Positions 52,933-62,255 of a DNA stretch of 64,000 nucleotides are shown piece by piece. This DNA comes from Oceanicaulis sp. (GTDB taxonomy: Bacteria > Pseudomonadota > Alphaproteobacteria > Caulobacterales > Maricaulaceae). The stretch spans positions 19,456 through 83,455 of the forward strand of contig JAFIEB010000009.1 of assembly GCA_020832735.1 (NCBI GenBank). The letters run 5' to 3'. Position 1 is the first letter of the stretch; each line of letters starts with the position of its first letter. The position numbers were made by a program, and so were the translations under genes. The notes beneath the pieces are model-generated. The model saw only the letters and a list, made by a program, of their open reading frames with translations. It had not been told where the DNA came from and searched no databases.

Positions 52933-54930
52933 TTACGGCGCGCCCAGATGCGCCGTCAGGAACATGCCCAGCTCCTCAAGCATGGCGATGCGGGTTTCAG
53001 GCAGGCTAAGCCAGTGATCCTCGCCGTCCAGCCGCACCAGCCGCACGTCCTTCCCGGCATTGGTCAGGGCGCGCTGCATCAGCTCGCTCTGGCTGATCGG
53101 CACCACCGTGTCCTCCACCGGATGGATCAGCAGCACCGGCGCCTGAACCTGCGCGGCGTGGCGCGCCGGCGAGCGGGCTTCCAGCATGGCGCGCTGGCGT
53201 GTGGGATCGCCGATGGAGCGGCGCCAGTAATCGCGCTCGCGGCTGCGGCGGCTGCTGCGCGCGCCGATATCACCGGCGAACACCCACAAATCGGTCACCG
53301 GCGCGATGGCCGCCGCGCAGCGGTAGAGGTCGGGCGTAAACGCCGCGCCGGCCAGCGCCGCATACCCGCCATAGCTGGCGCCTGCGATGCACACGCGCGC
53401 CGGGTCGGCAGCGCCTTCCGCGATCAGATGGGTCAGCACGTCGGTGACGTCGTCCTGCATCTTTCCGCCCCATTCGCCCCAGCCCGCGCGCTCGAACGCC
53501 CGGCCATAGCCCGTGGAGCCGCGGAAATTGGGCTGGGCCACGCGATAGCCCAGCGCGGCGATGAAGCCCGCGATATAGTCTTCGCCCAGATGGTCCTGGC
53601 TGGCCGGGCCGCCATGGGGAAGGACCACCAGCGGACGCACCTCGCCGGGCGCGGCGCCGGGCGGATCAGTGATGATCGCCTCCAGCGTGGCGCCGTCGCG
53701 TGTGGAATAGGTGATCAGGCGGCGCGTGCTGACCAGGCCCGCATCGGTGATCGCGGGGCGCACCTCGCCGATCGGCGCAATCTCGCCGCTGGGCCGGTCC
53801 ACAAGCAGGAAACTCCCGGCTTCGCCGGGCGCCGCGATATGGACCAGCGCGCGCGTGCGCGCCGCGTTCCAGCTGCTCACATTGACGATCAGGCCCGGCG
53901 CGCGCGCCGCCACCATGTCATGAAGGGCGGCCAGATCGGCGTCGAGGAAGACCTGGCGCGGCGCGCCGTCGACATAGGTTGCGCCAACCGGCGTGCGCGT
54001 CACCGGATCAATGATCACGCCCGACACGTCCCGGCCCGGCGGGGCGCTCAGCACGCCATGGGGTTCGCCGCCGTCGGCGGGAAAGCGCGCCACAGTGCGA
54101 AAGCCCCCCGACCAGCGAAGGGCGTAGAAGCCGGATCCGTCAGCATCCACCCCGCTCACGCCACCGGCAGGGGACATGTTGTCCCAATGGGGGTGCGCGC
54201 GCCAGTTGCCACCCCGGCGCAGCTCCAGCGTGGAGCGGTCATTGGCGTTGTCAAACCTCAGCCGCGCGACCGCATTGCCCTGGGCGTCGACAAACCAGCG
54301 CGTGATCGGAACTTCAGCCGAGCGCAGGCGCGCGGTTTCGAGAACCCGGCCCGTGCCGCTGGCCGGGTCCACGCCAAACAGGGTGGATTCCAGCATCGGC
54401 CGTCCGCCGCCGCCGCCCAGGCGGTATGCCGGCATCAGCACCCGCCCATCGCGCACGCCCGCAAAACTCGCCAGCGAGCTTTGCGGCAGAAGCGACGGTT
54501 CGCGCCCCAGCATCTGCACGGTTTCCATGGTCGCTGTGTCCAGCGCGAACAGGGCGAAGTATTCGGTATCCGACAGCCATTGCTCGAACAGGTTCCGGCC
54601 CGGCCCGCCGACCTGGACGTTGGCCGAGAACGTGCTGACCGTGGTCATGACAAACCGGTCGTCCAGCCAGAACAGACCGCGGATCTTGTGGCCCGTTATG
54701 TCGACCGAGCGCGTGCCCGGATCGCCCTCCAGCGCCATGACAACCAGCAAAGAGCGTCCCTCATTGCGGGTGATGAAAGCGATGCGCGCGCCGTCCGCCG
54801 ACAGGGCGGGGTAGGTCAGGTCCGCGTCCTGTCCGAACAGGGCGGCCAGGCGTGAGACAGACTCAGATGCGCTGCCCGCAGCGGTCAGGGTGATCGCAGC
54901 GGCAAAGGCGGTCAGAAGGCGGATCAGCAT
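52933..54930 (-). CDS. Secreted S9-family prolyl oligopeptidase-like peptidase
   Basis: A 665-residue protein with a signal peptide (MLIRLLTAFAAAITLTAAGSAS), a beta-propeller domain (about 25-400) and a C-terminal alpha/beta hydrolase domain. The triad is Ser in CIAGASYGGYAAL, Asp in LLIHPVEDTVVP and His in LDGEDHWLS; the FRGSTGYGRAF motif is usual in S9C acylaminoacyl/dipeptidyl peptidases. It probably digests peptides in the periplasm. ATG at 54930. Convergent with the SDR, 4 bases apart. Confidence 0.85.
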   Translation of the reverse strand: MLIRLLTAFAAAITLTAAGSASESVSRLAALFGQDADLTYPALSADGARIAFITRNEGRSLLVVMALEGDPGTRSVDITGHKIRGLFWLDDRFVMTTVSTFSANVQVGGPGRNLFEQWLSDTEYFALFALDTATMETVQMLGREPSLLPQSSLASFAGVRDGRVLMPAYRLGGGGGRPMLESTLFGVDPASGTGRVLETARLRSAEVPITRWFVDAQGNAVARLRFDNANDRSTLELRRGGNWRAHPHWDNMSPAGGVSGVDADGSGFYALRWSGGFRTVARFPADGGEPHGVLSAPPGRDVSGVIIDPVTRTPVGATYVDGAPRQVFLDADLAALHDMVAARAPGLIVNVSSWNAARTRALVHIAAPGEAGSFLLVDRPSGEIAPIGEVRPAITDAGLVSTRRLITYSTRDGATLEAIITDPPGAAPGEVRPLVVLPHGGPASQDHLGEDYIAGFIAALGYRVAQPNFRGSTGYGRAFERAGWGEWGGKMQDDVTDVLTHLIAEGAADPARVCIAGASYGGYAALAGAAFTPDLYRCAAAIAPVTDLWVFAGDIGARSSRRSRERDYWRRSIGDPTRQRAMLEARSPARHAAQVQAPVLLIHPVEDTVVPISQSELMQRALTNAGKDVRLVRLDGEDHWLSLPETRIAMLEELGMFLTAHLGAP

Positions 54931-55064
54931 GAGGGAAAAGCTTTCGTTGTGGATTCGCCCCGCGACTATCGCCGTCGGGGAATGATCGGGCAATTGCAAT
55001 CTTTACGCAGGGCTGTTGTGCCATGGTTCTATGACGGTTTTCACCCTGGCCGCCGCGGCGCTGG

Positions 55065-55093
55065 TGATCCGGGCGAAGCGCGGTTGCGTACAA
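55065..55093 (+). promoter_or_regulatory. Sigma-E (ECF11/RpoE-ChrR)-type promoter
   Basis: TGATCC (55065-55070), exactly 18 bases, TACAA (55089-55093). This is close to the TGATCC-N18-TAAGA-type promoter I recall for the singlet-oxygen sigma-E of Rhodobacter. It ends 30 bases ahead of the ChrR-like start codon. Confidence 0.55.
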
Positions 55094-55123
55094 GGGTCTG
55101 CAAAGAGAATAGAGACGGACCCC

Positions 55124-55780
55124 ATGCTGATGCCCACGCCCATGCTTGATGATGGCTGGATGCTCGATTGCGCGTCCGGTGCGGCGCCCGAAGCGGTGCG
55201 CGTGCTCGCGGCCTGTCACGGCGCCATGCAGCCGGAAGCCGCGCGCCGCATGGCGGGCGTGGAGGCGGCGTTCGGCGCGCTGCTGGATGATCAGGACGGC
55301 GCGGCGCTGAACCCGGACGCGCTGGCGGACATGATGGCCCGCCTCAGCGATGGCGGTGAGCCGGCCGCGCCCTTCGCCGCGCCGGGCCTGTTGCCCGCGC
55401 CGCTGGCGCGCGCGCTGGAGACCCAGCCGGACCGGCGCTGGCGCCGCCGGCTGGGCGGATATAGCGAGATTGTGGTAGAACAGCTGTGCGAGCCGGGCGT
55501 GGAGGCGCGTCTGATCTCCATCCCGCCCGGCAAGGGCGCTCCCGAGCATGACCATGCCGGCGAAGAGCTGACCCTGGTGTTGACCGGGTCCCTGCATGAC
55601 GGCCGCGCCGAATTCGGGCGCGGGGATGTGTGCGCCGCCGCGCCGGGCGACATCCACCAGCCGCGCGTCAACAGCGCCGGAACTTGCGTGTGTTTTGTCA
55701 TTGAGCTGGGCGGCGTGCGCCTGACCAACCCGGTCTATGCCGGCATTGACCGGCTGAACCGGCTGGCGCGCCGCCTGTGA
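55124..55780 (+). CDS. ChrR-like anti-sigma/cupin protein with degenerate zinc-finger domain
   Basis: A 218-residue protein aligning with ChrR. The C-terminal cupin keeps all four metal ligands: His142, His144 and Glu148 (PEHDHAGEELT) and His178 (PGDIHQP), almost the numbering known for Rhodobacter ChrR. In the N-terminal zinc-binding anti-sigma motif H-x3-C-x2-C, His32 is present but Gln36 and Ala39 replace the cysteines (ACHGAMQPEAA). It may thus no longer hold a sigma factor, or hold it differently. No sigma-E gene is adjacent, but a sigma-E-like promoter precedes it. ATG 55124 chosen; 55142 also possible. Confidence 0.72.
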   Translation: MLMPTPMLDDGWMLDCASGAAPEAVRVLAACHGAMQPEAARRMAGVEAAFGALLDDQDGAALNPDALADMMARLSDGGEPAAPFAAPGLLPAPLARALETQPDRRWRRRLGGYSEIVVEQLCEPGVEARLISIPPGKGAPEHDHAGEELTLVLTGSLHDGRAEFGRGDVCAAAPGDIHQPRVNSAGTCVCFVIELGGVRLTNPVYAGIDRLNRLARRL

Positions 55781-55825
55781 TGCTTCGCTTCTGTGAAACT
55801 TCGTTTCAAGCCCAAGGACGCTGAC

Positions 55826-56509
55826 ATGATCCGCATCGCCGCCCTTGCCTCCGCCCTGATTTTTGCGCCTGCGCCGCTGGCTCTGGCTTCGGTTGATGTG
55901 GACGCGCGCCCCGGCGAGACCATCATTTTCGATGTGTTCCGGGGCCGAAACACGTCTTTTGGCGTGCACGAGGTGCGCTTCAGCCAAGACGGGGACACGC
56001 TGGTGGCCGAGGTCTCTGTGCGCCTGCGCGCCGGGCTCGGGCCAGTAACGGTGTTCCGCTACGAGCATGATTCCACCGAGCGCTGGGAAGAGGGCCGGCT
56101 GGTCGCGTTTGAGGGCCGCACTCTGAAGGATGGCGGCACGTTCGAGGTGACGGCCCGCGCCAATGGCGGCGGTCTGGATGTCACCGGGCGCGATCCCGAC
56201 GGTCAGGCGGTGGAGGCGGTGCTGGACCTTGGCGTCCTGCCGTCCTCGCACTGGCATCGCTATCCGGCGGGCGATGAGGCGATCCTCAACACCGAGCACG
56301 GCACGCTGATGGAGGCCGAGGTCGAGTTCCTCGGCGAGGAAGAGATTGAGGCTGATGGCGGGCGTATCGAGGCGCGCCGCTACCGTCTGACCAGCTCTCT
56401 CACCCTGGACCTCTGGTATGACGCCAACGGACGCTGGGCGCGCACCGAGTTCGAGGCCCGCGGCCAGCGCGTCACCTATGTCCGGCGCGCCAATCCCGTG
56501 ACCGGCTGA
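55826..56509 (+). CDS. DUF6134-like secreted protein
   Basis: A 227-residue protein with a signal peptide (MIRIAALASALIFAPAPLALA) and a beta-rich body: ETIIFDVFRGRNTSFGVHEVRF, RLRAGLGPVTVFRYEHDSTERWEEGRLVAFEGRT and RRYRLTSSLTLDLWYDANGRW. This is the pattern of the DUF6134 family, which is uncharacterised. AAGGA sits eight bases before the ATG at 55826. It lies 45 bases after the ChrR-like gene and 10 before an SDR, so all three are probably one transcript. Confidence 0.72.
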   Translation: MIRIAALASALIFAPAPLALASVDVDARPGETIIFDVFRGRNTSFGVHEVRFSQDGDTLVAEVSVRLRAGLGPVTVFRYEHDSTERWEEGRLVAFEGRTLKDGGTFEVTARANGGGLDVTGRDPDGQAVEAVLDLGVLPSSHWHRYPAGDEAILNTEHGTLMEAEVEFLGEEEIEADGGRIEARRYRLTSSLTLDLWYDANGRWARTEFEARGQRVTYVRRANPVTG

Positions 56510-56519
56510 TGAAAAGCGC

Positions 56520-57305
56520 ATGACCCGCCCCGCAACCAAAGCCGACGGCCTTGTCTGGATCACCGGCGCCAGTTCCGGCATTGGCGCGGCGCTGGCCCGC
56601 CGCCTGGCGCGGGAAGGCTGGACCGTCGCCGTGTCGGCGCGCGGCGAAGACGCGCTCAAGGCGCTCGCCGCCGAGCATGAGGGCCGCATCATCCCGGTCC
56701 CGCTGGACATCAGCGATGCAGACGCCGTCGCTCAGACTGTGGACCGGATCGAGGCTGAACACGGCCCCATCGCCTGCGCCGTGCTCAATGCCGGCATCTA
56801 CATCCCGGTGCACGCCGAGAATCCCGACTATCAGGCTTATGCGAAAACCTTTGCGGTCAACCTCAATGGAACCGCGGCGTGCGTCAGCGCGCTGACCGGG
56901 CGCATGGCCAAACGCCGCAAGGGCCAGATCGCCATCGTGTCGTCCGCCACCGGGTTTGGCGGCATGCCCACCGCCTCGGCCTATGGCGCCTCCAAGGCGG
57001 CGTTGATCAACATGGCCGAATGCCTGGCCATCGAGCTGCACCGCTATGGCGTGCACATCCAGGTGATCACGCCGGGCTTTGTCGAAACCCCCGCTCAGGA
57101 CGACAATGAATTTCCCAAACCCTTCATGATCAGCGCTGAAGAGGCCGCCAGACGCATCGCTTCGGGCCTCGCATCAAGCCGTTTCGAAATTACCTTCCCG
57201 CGCCGCTTCACGCTCATCCTCAAGGCTCTCTACGCCCTGCCGCGCGCCTGGCACATCGCCCTGGTGCGCCGCCAGACCGGCTGGAACAAACCGCCGGAAG
57301 CTTAA
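56520..57305 (+). CDS. Short-chain dehydrogenase/reductase
   Basis: A 261-residue SDR: ITGASSGIGAALARRLAREG, SARGEDALKALA (Arg suggests NADP), LNAGIYI, IVSSATGFGG and YGASKAALINMAE with the catalytic Tyr/Lys. Residues after the active site (VITPGFVETPAQDDNEFPKPF) and the C-terminal basic region fit the membrane-associated SDRs seen in sigma-E stress clusters. Last gene of the ChrR-like/DUF6134/SDR group. Confidence 0.85.
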   Translation: MTRPATKADGLVWITGASSGIGAALARRLAREGWTVAVSARGEDALKALAAEHEGRIIPVPLDISDADAVAQTVDRIEAEHGPIACAVLNAGIYIPVHAENPDYQAYAKTFAVNLNGTAACVSALTGRMAKRRKGQIAIVSSATGFGGMPTASAYGASKAALINMAECLAIELHRYGVHIQVITPGFVETPAQDDNEFPKPFMISAEEAARRIASGLASSRFEITFPRRFTLILKALYALPRAWHIALVRRQTGWNKPPEA

Positions 57306-57309
57306 AGGC

Positions 57310-58182
57310 TCAGTCCCCGGACGAGGCCGCGTTCAGCCGGGCGATCAGGCTGGAGGTGTCCCAGCGGGCGCCGCCCATGGCCTGAACCTCGCCATAGAAC
57401 TGGTCGACCAGGGCGGTGACGGGCAGGCGGGCGCCATTGGCGCGCGCTTCGTCGAGCGCGATGCGCAAATCCTTGCGCATCCAGTCCACGGCGAAACCGA
57501 ACTCGAACTCGCCCGCGGCCATGGTCTTCCAGCGATTGTCCATCTGCCAGCTCTGGGCGGCGCCCTTGGAGATCGCGCTGATGACGGTTTCGGCGTCCAG
57601 ACCGGCGGCTCCGGCGAAGTGCAGCCCTTCGGCCAGGCCCTGCACCAGTCCGGCGATGCAGATCTGGTTGACCATCTTGACCAGCTGGCCCGCCCCGGCC
57701 GGCCCGGCATGAGTGATGGCCTTGGCGTAGGCGTCCATCACCGGACGGGCGGCGGCGAAGGCTGCGTCTGATCCGCCGCACATGATGGAGAGCTGGCCGT
57801 TTTCAGCCCCCGCCTGGCCGCCGGACACCGGCGCGTCCAGCCACAAAGCGCCGTGTTTCGAGCAGGCTTCGTCCAGCTCGCGCGCCAGCGCCGCCGAGGC
57901 GGTGGTGTGATCGACCAGCGCAGCGCCGTCTTTAAGGTGAGCGATCACCTGACCGGCCACGGCGCGCACATCGGGATCATCGCCCAGGCACAAGAACACG
58001 ATATCGGCGTCCCTGACCGCCTCTTCGGGCGAGGGCGCGGCGGCGCCGTCATGGTCTCCGGCCCAGCGCGCGGCCTTCGCAGCGGTGCGGTTCCACACCG
58101 TCACCTGATGGCCGGCGCGCGCCAGATGGCCCGCCATCGGATAGCCCATCACGCCCAGTCCCAGAAACGCCGTGCGCGCCAT
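57310..58182 (-). CDS. 3-hydroxyisobutyrate dehydrogenase family protein
   Basis: A 290-residue beta-hydroxyacid dehydrogenase: FLGLGVMGYPMAGHLARAGH (Rossmann start), WNRTAAKA (Arg after strand 2, NADP-type), LDAPVSGGQAGAENGQL, and the catalytic Lys in GAGQLVKMVNQ, with the C-terminal WMRKDLRIALDEA. Substrates in the family include 3-hydroxyisobutyrate and tartronate semialdehyde. ATG at 58182, four bases after the flavin reductase stop, with AGGAC just ahead. Confidence 0.86.
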   Translation of the reverse strand: MARTAFLGLGVMGYPMAGHLARAGHQVTVWNRTAAKAARWAGDHDGAAAPSPEEAVRDADIVFLCLGDDPDVRAVAGQVIAHLKDGAALVDHTTASAALARELDEACSKHGALWLDAPVSGGQAGAENGQLSIMCGGSDAAFAAARPVMDAYAKAITHAGPAGAGQLVKMVNQICIAGLVQGLAEGLHFAGAAGLDAETVISAISKGAAQSWQMDNRWKTMAAGEFEFGFAVDWMRKDLRIALDEARANGARLPVTALVDQFYGEVQAMGGARWDTSSLIARLNAASSGD

Positions 58183-58186
58183 CGTC

Positions 58187-58657
58187 CTATCCCGCCTTTG
58201 CATACGCTGATCTGTGGAACACCAGGGCGGGCGCGTCGCGCGGCGCGTCAAAAGCCGTGACCTCGCCCAGAATGAGCATGTGGTCGCCGCCGGGATGCAC
58301 CGCGGCGCGCGTGCATTCAAAGCGCGCAATGGCGCCCTCCACCAGCGGCGCGCCATGGGCGCCGGGGGTCCAGCGCGCGCCGGCCGCGTCAAGATCGTCA
58401 TCAATCGCGCAGGCCGCCGACACATCGTCCTGATCGGCGCCCAGCACGTTGATCGCATAATGCTGCGCGGCCAGGAACGGGCCGTAACGCAGGCTGTCGC
58501 GCGCCAATGACCACAACACCAGGCGCGGCTCCAGCGAGACGCTGATGAAGGAATTGATGGTCATCGCCCGGGCGCGCCCGTCCGCCATGCGGGTGACCAG
58601 CGCCACCCCGGTGGGATAGCGGCCAAGCGCGTCGCGATAGGCTCGTTCACTGCTCAC
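58187..58657 (-). CDS. Flavin reductase-like domain protein
   Basis: A 156-residue split-barrel flavoprotein: YRDALGRYPTGVALVTRM, AMTINSFISVSLEPRLVLWSL and HYAINVLGADQ. Such proteins supply reduced flavin to monooxygenases. The GTG at 58657 is six bases after AAGGAG and gives the family N-terminus; an overlapping ATG is out of frame. It is followed by the hydroxyisobutyrate dehydrogenase-like gene after four bases. Confidence 0.85.
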   Translation of the reverse strand: MSSERAYRDALGRYPTGVALVTRMADGRARAMTINSFISVSLEPRLVLWSLARDSLRYGPFLAAQHYAINVLGADQDDVSAACAIDDDLDAAGARWTPGAHGAPLVEGAIARFECTRAAVHPGGDHMLILGEVTAFDAPRDAPALVFHRSAYAKAG

Positions 58658-58742
58658 ATGCGGCTCCTTGCCGGGAGAAACCCCGCCTTAACCCTGACAG
58701 GTCATTATCGGCTCAAACATAAGACGCGCCGGGTGGGTTGGA

Positions 58743-59648
58743 ATGACGTCTAACAGACCGATCATCATAAAGAAGATCAAGAAGGCTGCTCACGCCCACC
58801 ATGGCGGCGCGTGGAAAGTGGCGTACGCCGACTTCGTGACCGCGATGATGGCGTTCTTCCTGATGCTCTGGCTGATCAATAACACCGAACCTGAACAGCG
58901 CCAGGGCATCGCAGACTATTTCGCCCCCGCCAGCGTCAGCCAGTCCATGTCGGGCTCCGGCGGGGTGCTGGGCGGCACCAGTTTCGGCCAGGAAGGCCCG
59001 CGCTCGTCGGGCACGGCGGCGATCGTGGACCGTCTGGCGCCGCGTCCGGCCGAGGAGCAGCTGCGCGAGCAGGAGACCTCCTCCAGCGGGTCGCGCGGCG
59101 ATGATCCTGAAGTGACCGTGGACGCGCTGGCCGGCGCCATCGCGCGGCGCGAGTCGGTGGAATTCGCCAGCGCCGAGCAGTCCCTGCGCCAGGCGCTGCA
59201 GGAAATGCCCGAACTGGCCGAGCTGTCCAATCACGTGCTGATCGAGGACACGCCTGAAGGCCTGCGCATCCAGCTGATCGACCAGGAAGGGCGCCCGATG
59301 TTCAATCCGGGCTCCATCGAGCCGAACGAGCGCGCGCGCGTGCTGCTGGCCGCCGTGGGCGAGATCGCCCAGCGCCTGCCCAACCGCATCACCGTTTCGG
59401 GCCATACCGACGCCAGCCCCAGCCCGCCAGAGGCGCCGACCAACTGGAAGCTGTCGTCTGACCGGGCCAACGCCGCGCTGCGCGTGCTGGCCGGGACCGG
59501 CATCCCCGATCACCGCATCGCGGAGGTGCGCGGACGCGCCGGCGCCGAGCCGCTCTATCCCGACGATCCCTATCTGCCGGGCAACCGGCGCCTGTCGATC
59601 ACGCTTCTGCGCGAAGCGCCTGTGATCCCGCCCGAGCATATGCGTTAG
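58743..59648 (+). CDS. motB: Flagellar motor protein MotB
   Basis: A 301-residue stator protein: basic cytoplasmic start (IIIKKIKKAAHAHHGGAWKV), single helix YADFVTAMMAFFLMLWLIN with the proton-carrying Asp30, a plug/linker region and a C-terminal OmpA-like peptidoglycan-binding domain (GHTDASPSPPEAPTNWKLSS, DRANAALRVL, GNRRLSITLL). It anchors the stator to the cell wall. motA is not adjacent. Confidence 0.94.
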   Translation: MTSNRPIIIKKIKKAAHAHHGGAWKVAYADFVTAMMAFFLMLWLINNTEPEQRQGIADYFAPASVSQSMSGSGGVLGGTSFGQEGPRSSGTAAIVDRLAPRPAEEQLREQETSSSGSRGDDPEVTVDALAGAIARRESVEFASAEQSLRQALQEMPELAELSNHVLIEDTPEGLRIQLIDQEGRPMFNPGSIEPNERARVLLAAVGEIAQRLPNRITVSGHTDASPSPPEAPTNWKLSSDRANAALRVLAGTGIPDHRIAEVRGRAGAEPLYPDDPYLPGNRRLSITLLREAPVIPPEHMR

Positions 59649-59653
59649 GCGTG

Positions 59654-60562
59654 TCAGGACGGCGCGCCCGCCTCCAGGCGGGCTGCAAGGGCGCTCACGC
59701 TGACCAGCTCCACGCCATGGGCCGCAGCGCGCGCCTCCAGCGTTTCGAGCACGGCGAGCGTCTCGCGATAGGGATGGCCGATGGCGATGGCGTGACCGCG
59801 CGCGGCGGCGAGCGCCAGCGCCTCCTCCAGCTTCTCAGAGATGGCGTCTTCATCGCGCACCACATCCAGAAACACGTCCCGGCGCAGCGCGCTGAAGCCC
59901 GCTTCACCGGCGGCGCGGGCGGCGATGGAGCGCGGGCCGGTGAGCGAGTCCACAAACACCAGCCGGTCGTGATGGCCGGCCAGGGCGGCGAACACCCGGT
60001 CCATGGCGGCGCGGTCGGCGGTGAAACCGCTGCCCATGTGATTATTGAAGCCCGCCGCCCCGGGCACGCGCGCGAACGCCCAGCGCACCCGGGCCTCCAC
60101 AGCGTGCGCGTCATGGCTGCGGCTGAGCGCCCAGGGTCCGGGATCATCCAGCCCGCCCGGCTCCATGGGCAGGTGCACGAACACCTCGCGCCCCGCCTCG
60201 CCGGCCGCGCGCGCCAGCTCCGGCGCGCCCAGCGCATAGGGGAGGATGGCCAGCGTCACCGGGCGGTCCATGAGCCGCTCCGCCGCCGCGCGGTCAATCC
60301 CCACATCATCAATGATCACCGCCAGCATGGCGCGCGCCGGCGCAAGCGTTGTGGCCGGCGGTTCGGCTGGTTCACTCAGCGCATCATGGGCGGGCGCGGC
60401 GGACTGTGCAGTCTGCAAGGGCTCGATCGGCGGGGCAGGGGGCGGCGCTTCGTGTGCAGGCGCAGCGCGTTCACCGGCGCTGAACGCCAGCAAAGCCGCC
60501 GCCATCAGGGCCGCGCCAATCGCGGCGCCCAGATGCGGCGCATAGGCTGAACACCGGATCAT
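59654..60562 (-). CDS. Divergent polysaccharide deacetylase family protein
   Basis: A 302-residue protein with an N-terminal membrane anchor (LGAAIGAALMAAALLAFSAG), a proline/alanine linker (about 35-75) and a YibQ/DUF610-type domain: LAVIIDDVGIDRAAAERLM, VFVHLPMEPGG, NNHMGSGFTAD, FVDSLTG, VFLDVVRDED and AIGHPYRETL. These are the deacetylase metal and catalytic positions in divergent form. Its position behind peptidoglycan or murein factors in other bacteria suggests cell-wall work; the substrate is unproven. Confidence 0.85.
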   Translation of the reverse strand: MIRCSAYAPHLGAAIGAALMAAALLAFSAGERAAPAHEAPPPAPPIEPLQTAQSAAPAHDALSEPAEPPATTLAPARAMLAVIIDDVGIDRAAAERLMDRPVTLAILPYALGAPELARAAGEAGREVFVHLPMEPGGLDDPGPWALSRSHDAHAVEARVRWAFARVPGAAGFNNHMGSGFTADRAAMDRVFAALAGHHDRLVFVDSLTGPRSIAARAAGEAGFSALRRDVFLDVVRDEDAISEKLEEALALAAARGHAIAIGHPYRETLAVLETLEARAAAHGVELVSVSALAARLEAGAPS

Positions 60563-60648
60563 GACTGAGCTCTACAGCGAGTCGCGGTTGGCGCACGGCG
60601 CGCGCTTGCCTAAGTTCCACCTCGCACCGGGGAGAGGATTGCGCCGCC

Positions 60649-61233
60649 ATGCTGCTGATCATCGACAATTACGACAGCTTCACCTTCAACCTGGTGCACT
60701 ATTTCGAGGAGCTGGGCGCGCGCACCCATGTCATCCGCAATGACGTGATGAGCGCCGCCGACGCGCTGGCGCTGGGGCCGCGCGCCGTGGTGCTGAGTCC
60801 CGGCCCGTGCGATCCAGATAAGGCGGGCATTTGTCTCGAACTTATCGCGTCTGCGCCCGCCGATCTGCCGATCCTGGGCGTTTGCCTTGGCCATCAGGCC
60901 ATCGGCCAGGTGTTTGGCGGCAAGGTCGTCCAGGCGCGCGCCATCATGCACGGCAAGACCAGCGCGATCAGCCATGACGGCACAGGCGTGTTCGCCGGGC
61001 TGCCTTCGCCCTTCACCGCCACGCGCTATCACTCGCTGGCGGTGGCCCTGCCTGAGACCAGCCCCTTGAAAATCACCGCGCGCACAGCCGATGGCGAGAT
61101 CATGGGCCTGGCCCATGAGACGCGCCCCGTCCACGGCGTGCAATTCCACCCTGAAAGCATCGCCTCCCAGCACGGTCATGATTTGCTGGCCAATTTCCTG
61201 GCGCTGGCGGGCCTGCGCGCGGTGGCGGCCTGA
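60649..61233 (+). CDS. trpG: Anthranilate/aminodeoxychorismate synthase glutamine amidotransferase
   Basis: A 194-residue class-I glutamine amidotransferase: [32 protein letters not shown], nucleophile Cys in [12 protein letters not shown], and the His/Glu pair in VQFHPESI. It feeds ammonia to TrpE (or PabB) for anthranilate synthesis; neither partner is in the window. trpD starts at the last base of its stop codon. Confidence 0.95.
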   Translation: MLLIIDNYDSFTFNLVHYFEELGARTHVIRNDVMSAADALALGPRAVVLSPGPCDPDKAGICLELIASAPADLPILGVCLGHQAIGQVFGGKVVQARAIMHGKTSAISHDGTGVFAGLPSPFTATRYHSLAVALPETSPLKITARTADGEIMGLAHETRPVHGVQFHPESIASQHGHDLLANFLALAGLRAVAA

Positions 61234-62255
61234 TGGCTGGCATGCGCGCCGCCATCGCCGCGCTGGCCGCCGGGCGGGAGCCGGACGCGGACGCAATGCG
61301 CGCGGCGTTCGACGCCCTGATGGACGGCCAGGCCGATCCGGTGGAGACCGGCGGTTTCCTGCTGGCGCTGGCGGCGGTGGGCGAAAGCCCGCAGACCCTG
61401 CGCATCGGGGCTGAAGCCATGCGCGCGCGCATGACCGGCGTGCGCGCGCCGGCCGGCGCCGTTGACACCTGCGGCACGGGCGGGGATGCGCGCGGCACCT
61501 GGAATATCTCCACCGCCGCGGCGCTGGTGGCGGCCGGGGCAGGCGCGGTCGTGGCCAAGCACGGCAATAAGGCCGCGTCCTCCAAATCGGGCTCCGCCGA
61601 GGTGCTGGCCGCGCTGGGCGTGGACCTGGCCGCCGGCCCGGCCCTGGTGGAGCGCGCGCTTGAACAGGCGGGCGTCGGCTTTCTGTTTGCGCCCGCCCAT
61701 CACGGCGCGGTGCGTCATGTGGGACCGGCGCGCAAAGTTCTGGGCGTGCGCACGGTGTTCAACCTGCTGGGGCCGTTGTCGAACCCGGCCGGCGCGCGCC
61801 GCCAGCTTCTGGGCGTGTTTGACCGTGCCTGGCTCATGCCCATGGCAGAAGCGCTGCGCGATCTGGGCGCGGAGGCTGCGCTGGTGGTCCATGGGGCGGA
61901 CGGGCTGGACGAGATCACCACCACGGGCGAAACCCATGTGGCCGAGCTCCATCCTGACGGCTCGATCTCAGAGTACGTCATCACGCCTGAAGAGGCCGGC
62001 CTGCCACGCGCGCGGCTGGAGGATCTCAAGGGCGGGGAGCCGGCTGAAAACGCCGCCGCCATCCGCACTCTGCTGGACGGCGCGCCGGGGCCATACCGCG
62101 ACATCGTGCTGATCAACGCCGCCGCCGCCCTGCGCCTGGCCGGGCTGGCCGGCGACCTGCGCGAGGGCGTGGCGCTGGCCGCCGCCACCATTGATGACGG
62201 GCGCGCGCGCAAGGCGCTGGAGCGCCTGGCCGCCATCAGCCGGGGAGAGCCATGA
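61233..62255 (+). CDS. trpD: Anthranilate phosphoribosyltransferase
   Basis: A 340-residue TrpD: PRPP-binding [45 protein letters not shown], anthranilate-site [31 protein letters not shown], and [15 protein letters not shown]. It converts anthranilate and PRPP to phosphoribosylanthranilate. ATG overlaps the trpG stop by one base; the stop overlaps trpC by four. Confidence 0.96.
   Translation: MAGMRAAIAALAAGREPDADAMRAAFDALMDGQADPVETGGFLLALAAVGESPQTLRIGAEAMRARMTGVRAPAGAVDTCGTGGDARGTWNISTAAALVAAGAGAVVAKHGNKAASSKSGSAEVLAALGVDLAAGPALVERALEQAGVGFLFAPAHHGAVRHVGPARKVLGVRTVFNLLGPLSNPAGARRQLLGVFDRAWLMPMAEALRDLGAEAALVVHGADGLDEITTTGETHVAELHPDGSISEYVITPEEAGLPRARLEDLKGGEPAENAAAIRTLLDGAPGPYRDIVLINAAAALRLAGLAGDLREGVALAAATIDDGRARKALERLAAISRGEP

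Noticed and set aside
52948-54855. 635-codon frame opposite the S9 peptidase gene
   Set aside because: Antisense shadow with low-complexity Arg/His/Ala composition and no recognisable domain.
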